Source: Ostreococcus mediterraneus
Taxonomy: Eukaryota > Chlorophyta > Mamiellophyceae > Mamiellales > Bathycoccaceae
DNA: 64,000 nucleotides
Direction: 5' to 3'
Assembly (NCBI GenBank): GCA_012295225.1
Contig: WMKK01000022.1
Location: forward strand, 558,001-622,000
Shown: piece by piece, positions 19,207 through 29,831 of the stretch
How the letters are laid out: every line of letters starts with the position of its first letter
Numbering within the stretch: the first letter of the stretch is position 1
The notes under the pieces: generated by a model
Seen by the model: only the letters and a program-made list of their open reading frames with translations
The model's database searches: none
Told to the model about the DNA's origin: nothing
Made by a program: the position numbers and the translations under genes

Positions 19207-20150
19207 GCTACCCTATTTCCCTAAGGGTCGCTTCACATTTCGATTTCTTGAGTTATAATTGGTCACGAGTGGGTCAAGTGGGGAAAAAGTGCGTCAGATT
19301 GCGGAAATTCAAAAAATCGTGTTTACAGCTACCTCTCAAATACGTGCGCACGTCGACGTCGCGCGTTTACGCGTCGCCAGCGTCGTACGCAGTCGAAAGT
19401 AAATATAATATCACACCCGTGGACCTTTCAAACGCGCCGAATAGTGCGCGCGCGGCGCCGATATGGTTTAAAATGTCCATTTTGGCACGTTGCAGATATC
19501 GACCTGTAGACGCGTGGCTGGCGCGATGTAGGTCGCAGGATGACGTACAGGCATGCATAATACTCGTGTCTACATCTTCTTCAGTGCATGTACTGTGTTT
19601 TACGCCCGCACGGCGACGATAGAGGCTGGTGAACATTTGAGGGACTCAACGACCAATTATGAACAGGAAATCGAGATATCGATCCGGAGTTACCGTTCAT
19701 AATTGGTCGTTGAGCCCCCCAAATGTTCACCAGCCTCTATCGTCGCCGTGCGGGCGTAAAACTCAGCACATGCACTGACGAAGATGTAGATACACGTATT
19801 ATGCATGCCTGTACGTCATCTTGTGACGTACATCGCGGCGACCACGCGTCTACAGGTCGATATCCGCAACGTGCCAAAATGGACATTTTAAACCGTATCG
19901 GCGACGCGCGCGCATCATTCGGCGCGTTTGAAAGGTCCACGGGTGTGATATTATATTTACTTTCGACTGCGTACGACGCTGGCGACGCGTAAACGCGCGA
20001 CGTCGACGTGCGCACGTATTTGAGAGGCAGCTGTAAACACGTTTTTGAATTCCTACCTACTTGCGCCCTTTTTTGCACTTGACCCACTCATCGACCAATT
20101 ATAACTCAAGAAATCGAAATTTCAGGCGACGCTTAGGGAAATAGGGTAGC
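19207..20150. mobile_element. FB1 palindromic element copy 1 (about 944 bp)
   Basis: Two arms of about 465 bp are near-perfect inverted copies, running from GCTACCCTATTTCCCTAAGG inward to a short centre (about 19640-19700) around ACCAATTATGAAC. The two arms differ from each other at scattered positions. Each arm carries 89- to 124-codon open frames on both strands, probably a by-product of composition. Transcripts would fold into a very long hairpin. It lies in a MITE-1 together with the hAT remnant. Confidence 0.8.
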
Positions 20151-20152
20151 CA

Positions 20153-21088
20153 GCCTATTTCCCTAAGCGTCGCTTCAAATTTCGATTTCTTGAGTTATAA
20201 TTGGTCGATGAGTGGGTCAAGTGCAAAAAAGGGCGCAAGTAGGTAGGAATTCAAAAACGTGTTTACAGCTACCTCTCAAATACGTGCGCACGTCGACGTC
20301 GCGCGTGTACGCACCGTCAGCGCCGTACGCGGTCGAAAGTAAATATAATAACACACCCGTGGACGACTCAAACGCGCCGAATGATGCGCTCGCGTCGCCG
20401 ATATGGTTTAAAATGTTCATTTTGGCGCGTTGCGGATATCGACCTGTAGACGCGTGGTCGCCGCGATGTACGTCGCAGGATGACGTACAGGCATGCATAA
20501 TACTTGTATCTACATCTTCTTCAGTGCATGTGCTGAGTTTCACGCCCGCACGGCGACGATAGAGGCTGATGAACATGTGAGGGGCTCAACGACCAATTAT
20601 GAACAAGAAATCGAGATGTCGACCCGGAGTTACCGTTCATAATTGGTCGTTGAGCCCCTCACATGTTCATCAGCCTCTATCGTCGCCGTGCGGGCGTGAA
20701 ACTCAGCACATGCACTGAAGAAGATGTAGATACAAGTATTATGCATGCCTGTACGTCATCCTGCGACGTACATCGCGGCGACCACGCGTCTACAGGTCGA
20801 TATCCGCAACGCGCCAAAATGAACATTTTAAACCATATCGGCGACGCGAGCGCATCATTCGGCGCGTTTGAGTCGTCCACGGGTGTGTTATTATATTTAC
20901 TTTCGACCGCGTACGGCGCTGACGGTGCGTACACGCGCGACGTCGACGTGCGCACGTATTTGAGAGGTAGCTGTAAACACGTTTTTGAATTCCTACCTAC
21001 TTGCGCCCTTTTTTGCACTTGACCCACTCATCGACCAATTATAACTCAAGAAATCGAAATTTGAAGCGACCCTTAGGGAAATAGGATA
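20153..21088. mobile_element. FB1 palindromic element copy 2 (about 936 bp)
   Basis: It abuts copy 1 and has the same structure, with arms almost identical to each other and a centre near 20610-20640. It differs from copy 1 at many sites (for example CGTACGC.GTCAGCG in place of CGTTTACGCGTCGCCAGCG). The two copies together form a 1.9-kb double palindrome. Confidence 0.8.
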
Positions 21089-21095
21089 GCAGCCA

Positions 21096-21324
21096 TGGTA
21101 CGCGACGAGGGGTGGCTAGGGTTCAGAAACAAGGGTTTACCCGGCGCATGTTTACACGGCCGGTGCGCAAAACACTCGTACTTAACATCATATGTACGGT
21201 ATGTATCACTCAAGCGGTATATTACATAAGCTTATTATGTGTTAAGTATGGTATGCACGCGTATGCAGGCCGGGCCTACATATGTAGGATGTACGCCCCT
21301 AGTATGCTGTTTCGGCCAACACAG
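21096..21324. repeat. MITE-1, right half
   Basis: It runs from GGTACGCGACGAGGGGTGGC through AGGGTTCAGAAACAAGGG to GCTGTTTCGGCCAACACAG. It is the counterpart of the half at 17632-17726. Confidence 0.75.
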
Positions 21325-21328
21325 ATTA

Positions 21329-22666
21329 CCCGATATAATTACTCTTCGGCCTCCAGTCATTTCGAAGGTTAAGTAGCTTAATCTCTTCTAGGCGGCGCTG
21401 TAATGCTTAGTTTTTAACGAAATTTCGCAGAGACGCTCAAACGAATACGACTCACGTGCGCACAAAGTTTGAGATAAAACGACGTCGTCGTCGCGACGCA
21501 CCGTGTCGGGAAAAAACGCATCTGTCAAAAGCTGTTAAAAGCTACTTAACCTTCGTCATGGCGACGCACACACCGGCGCGCGGCGGTCGCACTGACGCGC
21601 GCCAAAGAAGGTAAGCGCATCCTCGTTTGTTTTTCTCACTTTTCGTCGAGTTTCGAGTGAATCTGTTGCGTTTTGCGTCGGCGCAGTGGGAATGTGCAAC
21701 GTTGATTAATTCACGTGGCACGCGCGAATTGCGGCGATTCGGTACGATCGTTCATAGGCGCGTAGGCGCGCGGAGCGGCGGTGAACGATGCGGTCCGCGC
21801 TCGGAGAATTAGATCCAAATACCCCGATCGCAAACCGACGGTCGCCGCGAGCGTGCGTGCTTCGCGCCGGCGAAGAGACGCCCGCGCGAGCTCATGATGT
21901 CGGCGTGGGAAGTGGAGACGCTCCAACGAGCACGCGACGACGCAATATGGCGGCGCTTGATGCGGCGGAGGCGCTCCTGCGAGGGAATTATCGAGAGAGT
22001 CCCAGTAGGTACGCGGATGACCACCTGACGTACGCTGAAGCGCTGAAGCAGAGCGGCTACATCGGTACGCATGGTGTGGTGGTACTGAGCAAGAGGCTGG
22101 GCGCGGCGCGGGGACGATTGGTTTCCCGCACAGATGTCGCGTGCGTGGTTCGTTGAAGTGCTGAAAGACCTCATAGAAGCACAATACCCCGAGGTGCTCT
22201 TCATGGACGCTCCCGAGCCTGAAATACAGCCGGGATCGCCCATGAGCCAGCTCGGCGACGTCACCGAGAGCGAGAGCCTTGGCGAGCCTGACGCTGACAT
22301 TGCGTCGGAGGCAGCCGCCGACGTTTCCATGGCGGAACGCTCCATGAGCGACATTCGTGTATAGATAAATCATTTATGTTGTAAAATACATTCATTACAT
22401 TCGATTAAACCTCGGCGCGCAACAGATAGAGACGTGATGTGATGACGTGCCGAATCTCATGTGGAACACCATCCACCAAGAGCTACTTAACCTTCTACAA
22501 AAACGCCTCTAGACGCGCCGCGACGACGCCGATCGATCTGAAATTTGGTGCAAAGGTGCATAATTACTTTTTCTTTTGAACTAATGCTTTGATTTCACGA
22601 TTAATTGCTCACCGGCGCGTCGACGCAAGCGGAAAAAAGAAGGTTAAGTAGGTAGCCGAAGCTGTG
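21329..22666. mobile_element. T2 element copy 1 (TA-duplicating), right end interrupted
   Basis: It begins after TA with CCCGATATAATTACTCTTCG and ends at GTAGCCGAAG, where a MITE-1 is inserted; the rest of its right end (AGTAATTAcgata) resumes at about 24019. Sub-terminal AAGGTTAAGTA motifs occur near both ends and inside. A 122-codon frame (21788-22156) and an acidic 76-codon frame (22134-22364, MSRAWFVEVLKDLIEAQYPE start) are both kept in the second copy at 43807, the first without change, but match no family I know. Confidence 0.75.
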
Positions 22667-24010
22667 TTGGCGGAATCAGCATACTAGGGGCGTGCATCCT
22701 GCATATGCAGGCCGGGCCTGCATACGCGTGCATAATACTTAACACATAATAAGCTTATGTAATGTACCGTTTGAGTACTACATAGCGTGCATATGGTGTT
22801 AAATACAAGTGTTTTGCGCACCGATCGTGTAAACATGCGCCGGGTAAACCCTTATTTCTGAACCCGAGTTACCCCTCGTCGCGTACCTCAAAATGACGTC
22901 ATTTCGTACAGTACTTACGTAACTATTAGACTATCAATGTATTTCTAAAAATCATGCCCCAGATAAAAGTCGTTTTTCTATGGCCGTATGCACGTGTGGG
23001 GGAAAACTTTATATGTTGCCGCTTCAGAGGAGTCCCTACGCGACTGACGAGTCATGATTGGTCGACGAAATACGTATTGTGTACCGTTTAGTACTATCAC
23101 ATCACCGTGTCACATCTACTACCGGGTGTTTTCACCTTGCAAAAATTCGTGAAAAACGTGATGCTTCAGAGTTGCATGATTTGAAGCGAAACGGACGACA
23201 TGGCCACTATGCCGCGACGAAAACGCTCGAAAACGACGACAACAGACCCGTTTTGACTGTCTCGCATAGTTTCATAGCGCGCAAACCCCGACGACGCGTG
23301 GGATCACCATCGCAACTCTAACTTGCTGCTTAACAGATTACTTGTCAACCCGCCGCGCTCTAAACCCTACTTAGGGTTTAGTTGTCGCGGACAGTAACAT
23401 CAATGGGTCCTCACAAACGCGATCTGTTGCGTGTATTCTTCTGCAAAACACGTTAGCTGCATATGAATGACATTCCTTGAAGCGCGCACATGGACGCGAT
23501 GCATTTCGAGTGTCATTCGGCGCGATGAACATCTCTTAGGGTTTGACTAAACCCTATCTAAACCCTACATAGGGTTTGGAATACATCAGTTCAGTGTGAC
23601 AGTGTAAGGGCAACTGCGATACAAATGATACAGCGGGCGCACGTGTGAGTGTGTTGACGATGCGTAACTGCTTAATTTACGTAACGCGGAGTATATGTCA
23701 CTGTTTGCGAGTGGTTGATCGTCTAAAGTTTGCGTCGCGTCGCTTGATTTCACTCGTGTTTGCCACGCATCAAGTTTTTCACGAATTTTCGCAGGTGAAA
23801 ACACCCGGTAGCAGATGGGTGTAATGATCTGATAGTGCTAAAAGATACAATGTATTATGATATTTGACCAATCATGACTCGTTAGTCTCGGAGGGACTCC
23901 TCTGAAGCGGCAACATATAAAGTTTTCCACGTGTGGGGGGCGTGCATCCTGCATATGCACGTGCATATGCATATGCATACCATTTGTGCATATGCATACC
24001 GCCAACACAG
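22667..24010. mobile_element. MITE-1 copy with 8-bp target duplication, split by FB2
   Basis: The ends CTGTGTTGGCGG and CCGCCAACACAG are both present. AGCCGAAG directly precedes the left end and directly follows the right end, inside the right terminal repeat of T2 copy 1. The interior is continuous with the reference copy once the FB2 element at 23001-23928 is set aside. Confidence 0.85.
23001..23928. mobile_element. FB2 fold-back element copy 1 (928 bp)
   Basis: The ends are GGAAAACTTTATATGTTGCC and its exact complement. The 9-bp target duplication ACGTGTGGG (22992-23000 and 23929-23937) points to a Mutator-type transposase. The inverted arms include ACCGGGTGTTTTCACCTTGC and CGAGTCATGATTGGTC. 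The centre carries several AAACCCTA/TAGGGTTT motifs. There is no convincing gene. Confidence 0.85.
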
Positions 24011-24033
24011 AGCCGAAGAGTAATTACGATAGT

Positions 24034-24133
24034 ATATCTTGTATTATGTGTTAAGTATGGTATGCACGCGTATGCAGGCCCGGCCTGCATATGCAGGATG
24101 CACGCCCCTAGTATGCTGATTCCGCCAACACAG
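24034..24133. repeat. MITE-1 end fragment
   Basis: It contains TTATGTGTTAAGTATGG, the palindrome TGCAGGCCCGGCCTGCA and the end CCGCCAACACAG, directly next to the 3' end of the glycosyltransferase gene. Confidence 0.7.
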
Positions 24134-24137
24134 CAGT

Positions 24138-25304
24138 TTAGCCACTCAACCTAGAACCTTTGCGTATTCTATTAACACTCATAGATTTCGCATATTTTTC
24201 GTATTTAGTGAAGGCTTGTGGTACAAATGCCCCGCTCTCCAATGCCAGGTTTCTCATGGACTTATCAAGGTCAAACTCTAATAAACTCGGGTCAGTGTCC
24301 AAGTCCCACTTTTGCTGGAAGTGCTCACCAGGCTCCTTGTGATTGATAGCCAGAAAAACTTCATTTTCATAGCCGACATCACATGTTTTAAACGTATATC
24401 GGAGTTGTCGCTTTGAGAAGTCATGATTGAAGCGCCATACCCAACTAGATTGCACGTCTTTGCCTTCACGCAGGTATTTGTTGTAATTGTAAGCAATATC
24501 CTCCGAAATGTATGGCTTGAATGCAGGTTCTTTCACTCGATTTGCAACAACCCAGTCTAAATACTTTTGCCATTCCTCTTGCTTCCAAATTGGACCCCAA
24601 TTACAAGGCTCTGGACTTAAATATAAATATTTTGAATGTGTTTTATCATGACAAATCTTTGGAATTGCAACTTCCCAATCATTTGGATGCAAACAAAAGC
24701 CAGTGTTGTTCGAGCCCGCCAGTGCACCGTTCATATGAATGAATTCAAACAGCTTGTAGAAATGTGGACTAACTTGCACATCATCTTCAAATATGGCAAC
24801 GTACTCTTTGGAACTATAATACACAACCTCAAACCAGCTCTGTGACAGACCAGCGTGAGCTAGACGACGAAACACATCAAATGCACCTTGGTGCCAGCGA
24901 AAACGAGTTATAACTTCTAAGGTCTGTAGCACTTGTGTCACTGTTAGTTCATCTTTGGGCGCGTCCACATATATCTTCAAATCAACTTGGCCACAACCAT
25001 AATCAGCAGCTGCAAGCGAACTTAGGAGTCTTTGCAAACTCTGTGCTCGAACCGAAGTGAGTATTACTATTAGTAGCGACGGTGATGCACACGGCTCTGT
25101 GGACGTCTGATAAATACAGAATAATAATATCTGTGTCATCGACGCATACCAAAACATCTTGCAGGAGTTGACTCTGCAAGCCCAGTGTTTCCAATTGAAT
25201 GTGTTTCGCGGCCGTTTACGCACATTCACGCTAGCGCACATCGACACATTTACCATTGAAGATGGCGTCGTATGTGCTGTAGCGGCGGAGAATGTTGTCT
25301 TCAC
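24138..25304 (-). CDS. GT-A fold glycosyltransferase, type II membrane protein
   Basis: This 388-residue protein has a basic, cysteine-containing N-terminus and a membrane anchor at about 50-65 (MFWYASMTQILLFCIY). It is followed by a GT-A domain: SLLIVILTSVRAQSLQRLLSSL (77-98, first strand), DLKIYVDAPKDE and YVAIFEDDVQVSP (168-180). The EDD at 173-175 is the metal- and nucleotide-binding DXD equivalent. Downstream conserved-looking blocks are GFCLHPNDWEV, CNWGPIWKQEEWQKYLDWV and PYISEDIAYNYNKYLREG. The arrangement recalls GnT-I-like and GT2-like enzymes, but the sugar donor is not predictable. The gene is intact and its stop lies four bases from a MITE-1 end, so its 3' untranslated region is transposon DNA. 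Met at residue 50 or 56 could also be the start. Confidence 0.8.
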   Translation of the reverse strand: MKTTFSAATAHTTPSSMVNVSMCASVNVRKRPRNTFNWKHWACRVNSCKMFWYASMTQILLFCIYQTSTEPCASPSLLIVILTSVRAQSLQRLLSSLAAADYGCGQVDLKIYVDAPKDELTVTQVLQTLEVITRFRWHQGAFDVFRRLAHAGLSQSWFEVVYYSSKEYVAIFEDDVQVSPHFYKLFEFIHMNGALAGSNNTGFCLHPNDWEVAIPKICHDKTHSKYLYLSPEPCNWGPIWKQEEWQKYLDWVVANRVKEPAFKPYISEDIAYNYNKYLREGKDVQSSWVWRFNHDFSKRQLRYTFKTCDVGYENEVFLAINHKEPGEHFQQKWDLDTDPSLLEFDLDKSMRNLALESGAFVPQAFTKYEKYAKSMSVNRIRKGSRLSG

Positions 25305-25526
25305 GCTGCCGAAAATAGGGCGTGTGTCAGAGAATACAAATGAGTATTAGGCCTTCTATTCCTATAATATGAACATCGTATTATACTATAGTTATACCAA
25401 AGTATATACTCTAGACATAAATGGTAACATCATGTGTAGAAAACGCATACGTTACACACAAGAACACCTTGTAATGAAAACGACACAATTCGTCCGTATA
25501 CTAATCCGAACGTGACATATCCAACA

Positions 25527-25673
25527 GCGTGGCTAAATCTCGCCCAGAACCAACTTTTTATCATCGATGTACACACTATTTAACATCTATTAAAGTCTAT
25601 CACATAATATAAAATAAACGTTAATACAATTACATATTATATATACATATAAGCCATTATGTTACCGAACCAT
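25527..25673. mobile_element. MULE-I 3'-end fragment
   Basis: It starts GCGTGGCTAAATCTCGCCCAG and continues with CAACTTTTTATCA and the 3' flank of the MULE-I transposase gene (CTATTAAAGTCTATCA, TAATACAATTACATATTAT) down to the last codons (complement of CGAACCAT). It carries a third version of the variable 9-bp TIR block. It is cut by a MITE-1 end at 25674. Confidence 0.8.
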
Positions 25674-25708
25674 CTGTGTTGGCGGTATGCATATGCACAA
25701 ATGGTATA

Positions 25709-27081
25709 CTCGTGTTTTCGAAAAAAATAGCTAAAAACGTGAATTTTCGTGTTTGCGCGCGTCTCGTGCCACGACGACTGCGCCGATAGCGCTGGTTCGC
25801 GAGTATATTTTTTAATGTTTTACGCGCTTTCCAACGACGCCTCGTTCGTCGTCATGCGTGAAGTATCGCGTCGCCGGTGGTGTGCGTGATTTCGTGCATC
25901 TTCAACGTGAATTTTTTCGAAAATAATGACTTGAGAACAAGTGCATTTTAAGGTGTGTCAGGGTCTAGAATTACAACATTTGCGACGGCGTAGCGGCGCG
26001 ACGCGATGGTTAAAAACAATGGGATCGGGTAGAACAGCTCGAAACATGTTTTTCTTTGATTCCTCGCGTTCTCATCTCGTTTCAGACGTTCTTTCCGGCG
26101 AAGGCAAACTGAAGACTCTCATCACGTGTGACTCACTCAATCCCACAACTTTCACTTTCATCGACCGTGGGAGCCGGAACGTGCGCTTTCCACCGCATTT
26201 TCGAACATAGACGATGGCATGATAATGAATGTCGACCGTTAACACGTGAAGCACATCGACTGGACGAGTTTCGTGCGGGTCGAGGGCTAACGTAAGTCGT
26301 GAGAAGAACACTCTTTTGGCACAACGCTGGAATGCGCATCAACGCACAGAATGTCTTGCCACGCATGTGAGTAGCAAATAGACGATTGAATGTCGTCTAC
26401 TATACACTTAAATGCAATCGAGCGTGTTTCCATCCAACCTACGCCTCTACACCGCGCTGGAACGTCTCGTCACTGAATAACGCCGACGTGCTTCAGTTAC
26501 CACTGTTGCCGCGCACCACGAGTACGACTCCAAACGCCACGCTGTAGCATTCTTCGTCAACGTTTCAAGCCAGAATGGCGAGAAATAACATCTTTAAATG
26601 TTCTAGCTCATTAAAGCGCATAGAGATACCGCACAGCGCCCGTTCACGAGGCAGAAGTGTGCGACGTCAAGCACCTTTCAGTCACTTGGAGAGCGTGATT
26701 TGTCGACTGCATCGCCGAGCGCCGGAACGACTCACGTGGCACCTAGAAGCGGCCTAAGTCGTAAAGAATGCTTTCTCGAACGCACCTAAACCGTCGATAC
26801 GTTCAGTGGCTCGTTCTGGCGCACCTGAGGGCGCGTCACACGCGGCCGATTCTACTACAAGAATTCACGTGGCATGCTCACTCTAGTGGTCGCACTCTGT
26901 GCGGCTCAGAGAGCGCGTTGCAGCTCCAACCGAGGCGAAACCGCGCGAGATCGAAAGTTTGGTCGACCCCGCAACGGGTTGGCGCGCGCGCGGCGCGGGG
27001 TGACGCGCGACGGCGCGGGAAAACGCCGATGTGAATTAATTTCATTATTTTCGGTACGTATTTTATTTTCGAAAACCCTAG
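25709..27081. mobile_element. T1 element copy 2 (1373 bp, inverted relative to copy 1)
   Basis: The ends are CTCGTGTTTTCGAAAA and TTTTCGAAAACCCTAG, flanked by TA on each side. Its interior matches the 13076-14458 copy in opposite orientation with many substitutions. No transposase is seen. Confidence 0.7.
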
Positions 27082-27083
27082 TA

Positions 27084-27380
27084 GGTTAAAATTACTAAAA
27101 CAGGTCGATTAAGGTTAAGCGCATTCAACGCCGCAATCGGCCACGTAAATGAACTCCAAACGACTTGAAATTTTGCACACGCGTATAAAGTTTGCGTTTG
27201 CATGGGCTATAAAAATTTCGCGTGATTTTGTCGTTGGCGTCGGCGTCGTCTATTTGCGCATCCAGAAATGACTGGAAAAACAGTTCTTAACCTTACAAGA
27301 GATTACTCGTCGGCGCGTGCGCGAATACAAAGAATACAATGATGATAACAATACTAATACTATGACATTTCATCTCGTAT

Positions 27381-27454
<74 letters not shown>

Positions 27455-28344
27455 TTGAAATCGTAAATGTCGAGCGCATTTGGAATATTCGCGCCATCTT
27501 TCACAAAATCCTGTAGAAATGTTTTATTCTCTTCATCAAATGTAGCGGCTGCGAAGATTCTCTCAAAGAGCGCCGCGATATCTGGACTTGGCTCTGTGCA
27601 CTCCTCGTCGCGCGCCACCAGTTTAGCATGGAAACTGAGAATTTTGGTGCTTGAAGTCCATTCTTTTGAGACATCTTGCGTTGTAACATGGAATAAGAAT
27701 AAATTCCAAGCTTTTCTCCATGCGTTTCCTCCCAAAGCTTGTATGCGCCAGAAACAAACATTGTTGATGCGCATCGCTTCGCCGCGCCCACTTCCAGACA
27801 CCTCCTGAGAACATTAGCGTCGACACATCGTCGCGTTGCGCCATCCCACCAGATGTGAATGTAACTTACATGTGTATGCACACTATAATCAAACCATAGG
27901 TCTAGATATCAAATGAACGCTCCATTCGAGACGTTGAAAGCCATCATCGTTGCGCTTTCAAAAATCACCAATCGCCACAAGCATTCACGCACCCGTCCCC
28001 GGTCGGTTCGCGTCTCATAGCCCCACTTCCTTGCGCTCACACCGACCTAACAAAACTCTTCATCGATCCATGCAATCCTAAACCATGACCGAGCCGTGTG
28101 CGCGCTGTCGACTGGCGTCAAAGGCGCTTAACCTTAATCGATGCATTTCATTTCAACCAACCGTCGTGACATTTTCGGGCATAACTCGCAAAATCGGGGT
28201 CCGTTTCCGACGAAAAAGACGGCAATCGAACGCTCTCGACGAGACGCATCTCATGAAGAAAATTGCAATAAAAAATACGCAAAAATGAAAACGCCATATT
28301 AAGTAATGTTAAGAACTGCAAGAACTGTTTTAGTAATTTTAACC
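27084..28344. mobile_element. T3 element (TA-duplicating, 1261 bp)
   Basis: It has perfect 20-bp ends, GGTTAAAATTACTAAAACAG and its complement, flanked by TA. A second inverted pair, CGATTAAGGTTAAGCGC, lies just inside (27106 and 28124). The left flanking TA is shared with the right end of T1 copy 2. The interior holds the broken frame at 27370-27881. Confidence 0.8.
27370..27881 (-). pseudogene. Degraded protein fragment inside T3
   Basis: Overlapping minus-strand frames of 126 and 143 codons have protein-like composition: YIHIWWDGATRRCVDANVLR and CASTMFVSGAYKLWEETHGE in one, WTSSTKILSFHAKLVARDEE and ALDIYDFKLILCQ in the other. They could be one captured host gene fragment whose frame has shifted, or a remnant transposase. 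I do not recognise the family. Confidence 0.35.
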
Positions 28345-28497
28345 TATATGCATATGCATATGCACGTGCATATGCAGGATGCACGCCCCCATACGTGCAT
28401 ACGGCCATAGAAAAACGACTTTTATGTGGGGCATGATTTTTAGAAATACATTGACACTCTAATAATTACGTAAATACGAGACGACATGACTGGTCAT

Positions 28498-29438
28498 TAC
28501 CCTATTTCCCTAAGGGTCGCTTCACATTTCGATTTCTTGAGTTATAATTGGTCGATGAGTGGGTCGAGTGCAAAAAAGTGCGTCAGATTGCGGAAATTCA
28601 AAAATCGCGTTTACAGCTGCCTCTCAAATACGTGCGCACGTCGATGTCGCGCGTTTACACGTCGCCCGCGCCGTACTCGATCGAAAGAAAATATAATAAC
28701 ACACCCGTGAGCCTTTCAAACGCGCCGAATGATGCGCGCGCGTCGCCGATACGGTTTAAAATGTCCATTTTGGCACGTTGCAGATATCGACCTGTAGACG
28801 CGTGGCTGGCGCGATGTACGTCGCAGGATGACGTACAGGCATGCATAATACTTGTGTCTACATCTTCTTCAGTGCATGTGCTGAGTTTTACGCCCGCACG
28901 GCGACGATAGAGGCTGATGAACATGTGAGGGACTCAACGACCAATTATGAAGGGTAACTCCGGATCGACATCTCGATTTCCTGTTCATAATTGGTCGTTG
29001 AGTCCCTCACATGTTCACCAGCCTCTATCGTCGCCGTGCGGGCGTAAAACACAGTACATGCACTGAAGAAGATGTAGACACGAGTATTATGCATGCCTGT
29101 ACGTCATCCTGCGACGTACATCGCGCCAGCCACGCGTCTACAGGTCGATATCTGCAACGTGCCAAAATGGACATTTTAAACCGTATCGGCGACGCGCGCG
29201 CATCATTCGGCGCGTTTGAAAGGCTCACGGGTGTGTTATTATATTTACTTTCGATCGCGTACGGCGCGGGCGACGCGTAAACGCGCGACGTCGACATGCG
29301 CACGTATTTGAGAGGTAGCTGTAAACACGATTTTTTGAATTTCCGCAATCTGACGCACTTTTTCCCCACTTGACCCACTCGTGACCAATTATAACTCAAG
29401 AAATCGAAATGTGAAGCGACCCTTAGGGAAATAGGGTA
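28498..29438. mobile_element. FB1 palindromic element copy 3
   Basis: The arms run from TACCCTATTTCCCTAAGGG to the complement GGGAAATAGGGTA, with the centre near 28940-29000. The left arm is flanked by the MITE-1 block ending CATGACTGGTCAT and the right arm by its inverted counterpart. Confidence 0.8.
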
Positions 29439-29621
29439 ATGGCAAGTCATTTCGTCCAGTACTTACGTAATTATTAGAGTATCAATGTATTTCTAAAAAT
29501 CATGCCCCGCATAAAAGTCGTTTTTCCATGGCCATATGCACGCCCCCGGGGCGTACATCCTACATATGTACGTACATATACATCTACATACCATTCGTAC
29601 ATATACATACCGCCAACACAG

Positions 29622-29702
29622 CGCGTGGGGGGCGTGCATCCTGCATATGCACGTGCATATGCATATGCATACCATTTGTGCATATGCATACTGCCAACAC
29701 AG
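29622..29702. repeat. MITE-1 end fragment
   Basis: GTGGGGGGCGTGCATCC, the TGCATATGCAC palindromic block and CTGCCAACACAG abut the end of the composite fold-back. Confidence 0.7.
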
Positions 29703-29831
29703 TGCGAGAATGTGACATGGCATGGCGGCGTGTAAGGTTGAGAAACCATACATCTCACGGTAAATCACTCAAAATAACTGTTTATAAGTTGTTGAATCGC
29801 GGCCCTCAGATTTAGCAGTCCTTCGATAGCT

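Larger units (their letters stand above)
25674..29621. mobile_element. Composite fold-back: MITE-1 arms around FB1, with T1 and T3 nested inside
   Basis: It starts CTGTGTTGGCGG (25674) and ends CCGCCAACACAG (29621). Setting aside T1 copy 2 and T3, it reads MITE-1 arm, FB1 arm, centre, inverted FB1 arm, inverted MITE-1 arm, a palindrome of about 1.3 kb. The right arm is of the TGTA/TACA type, the left of the TGCA type. This shows FB1 and MITE-1 can travel as one unit. Confidence 0.65.
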
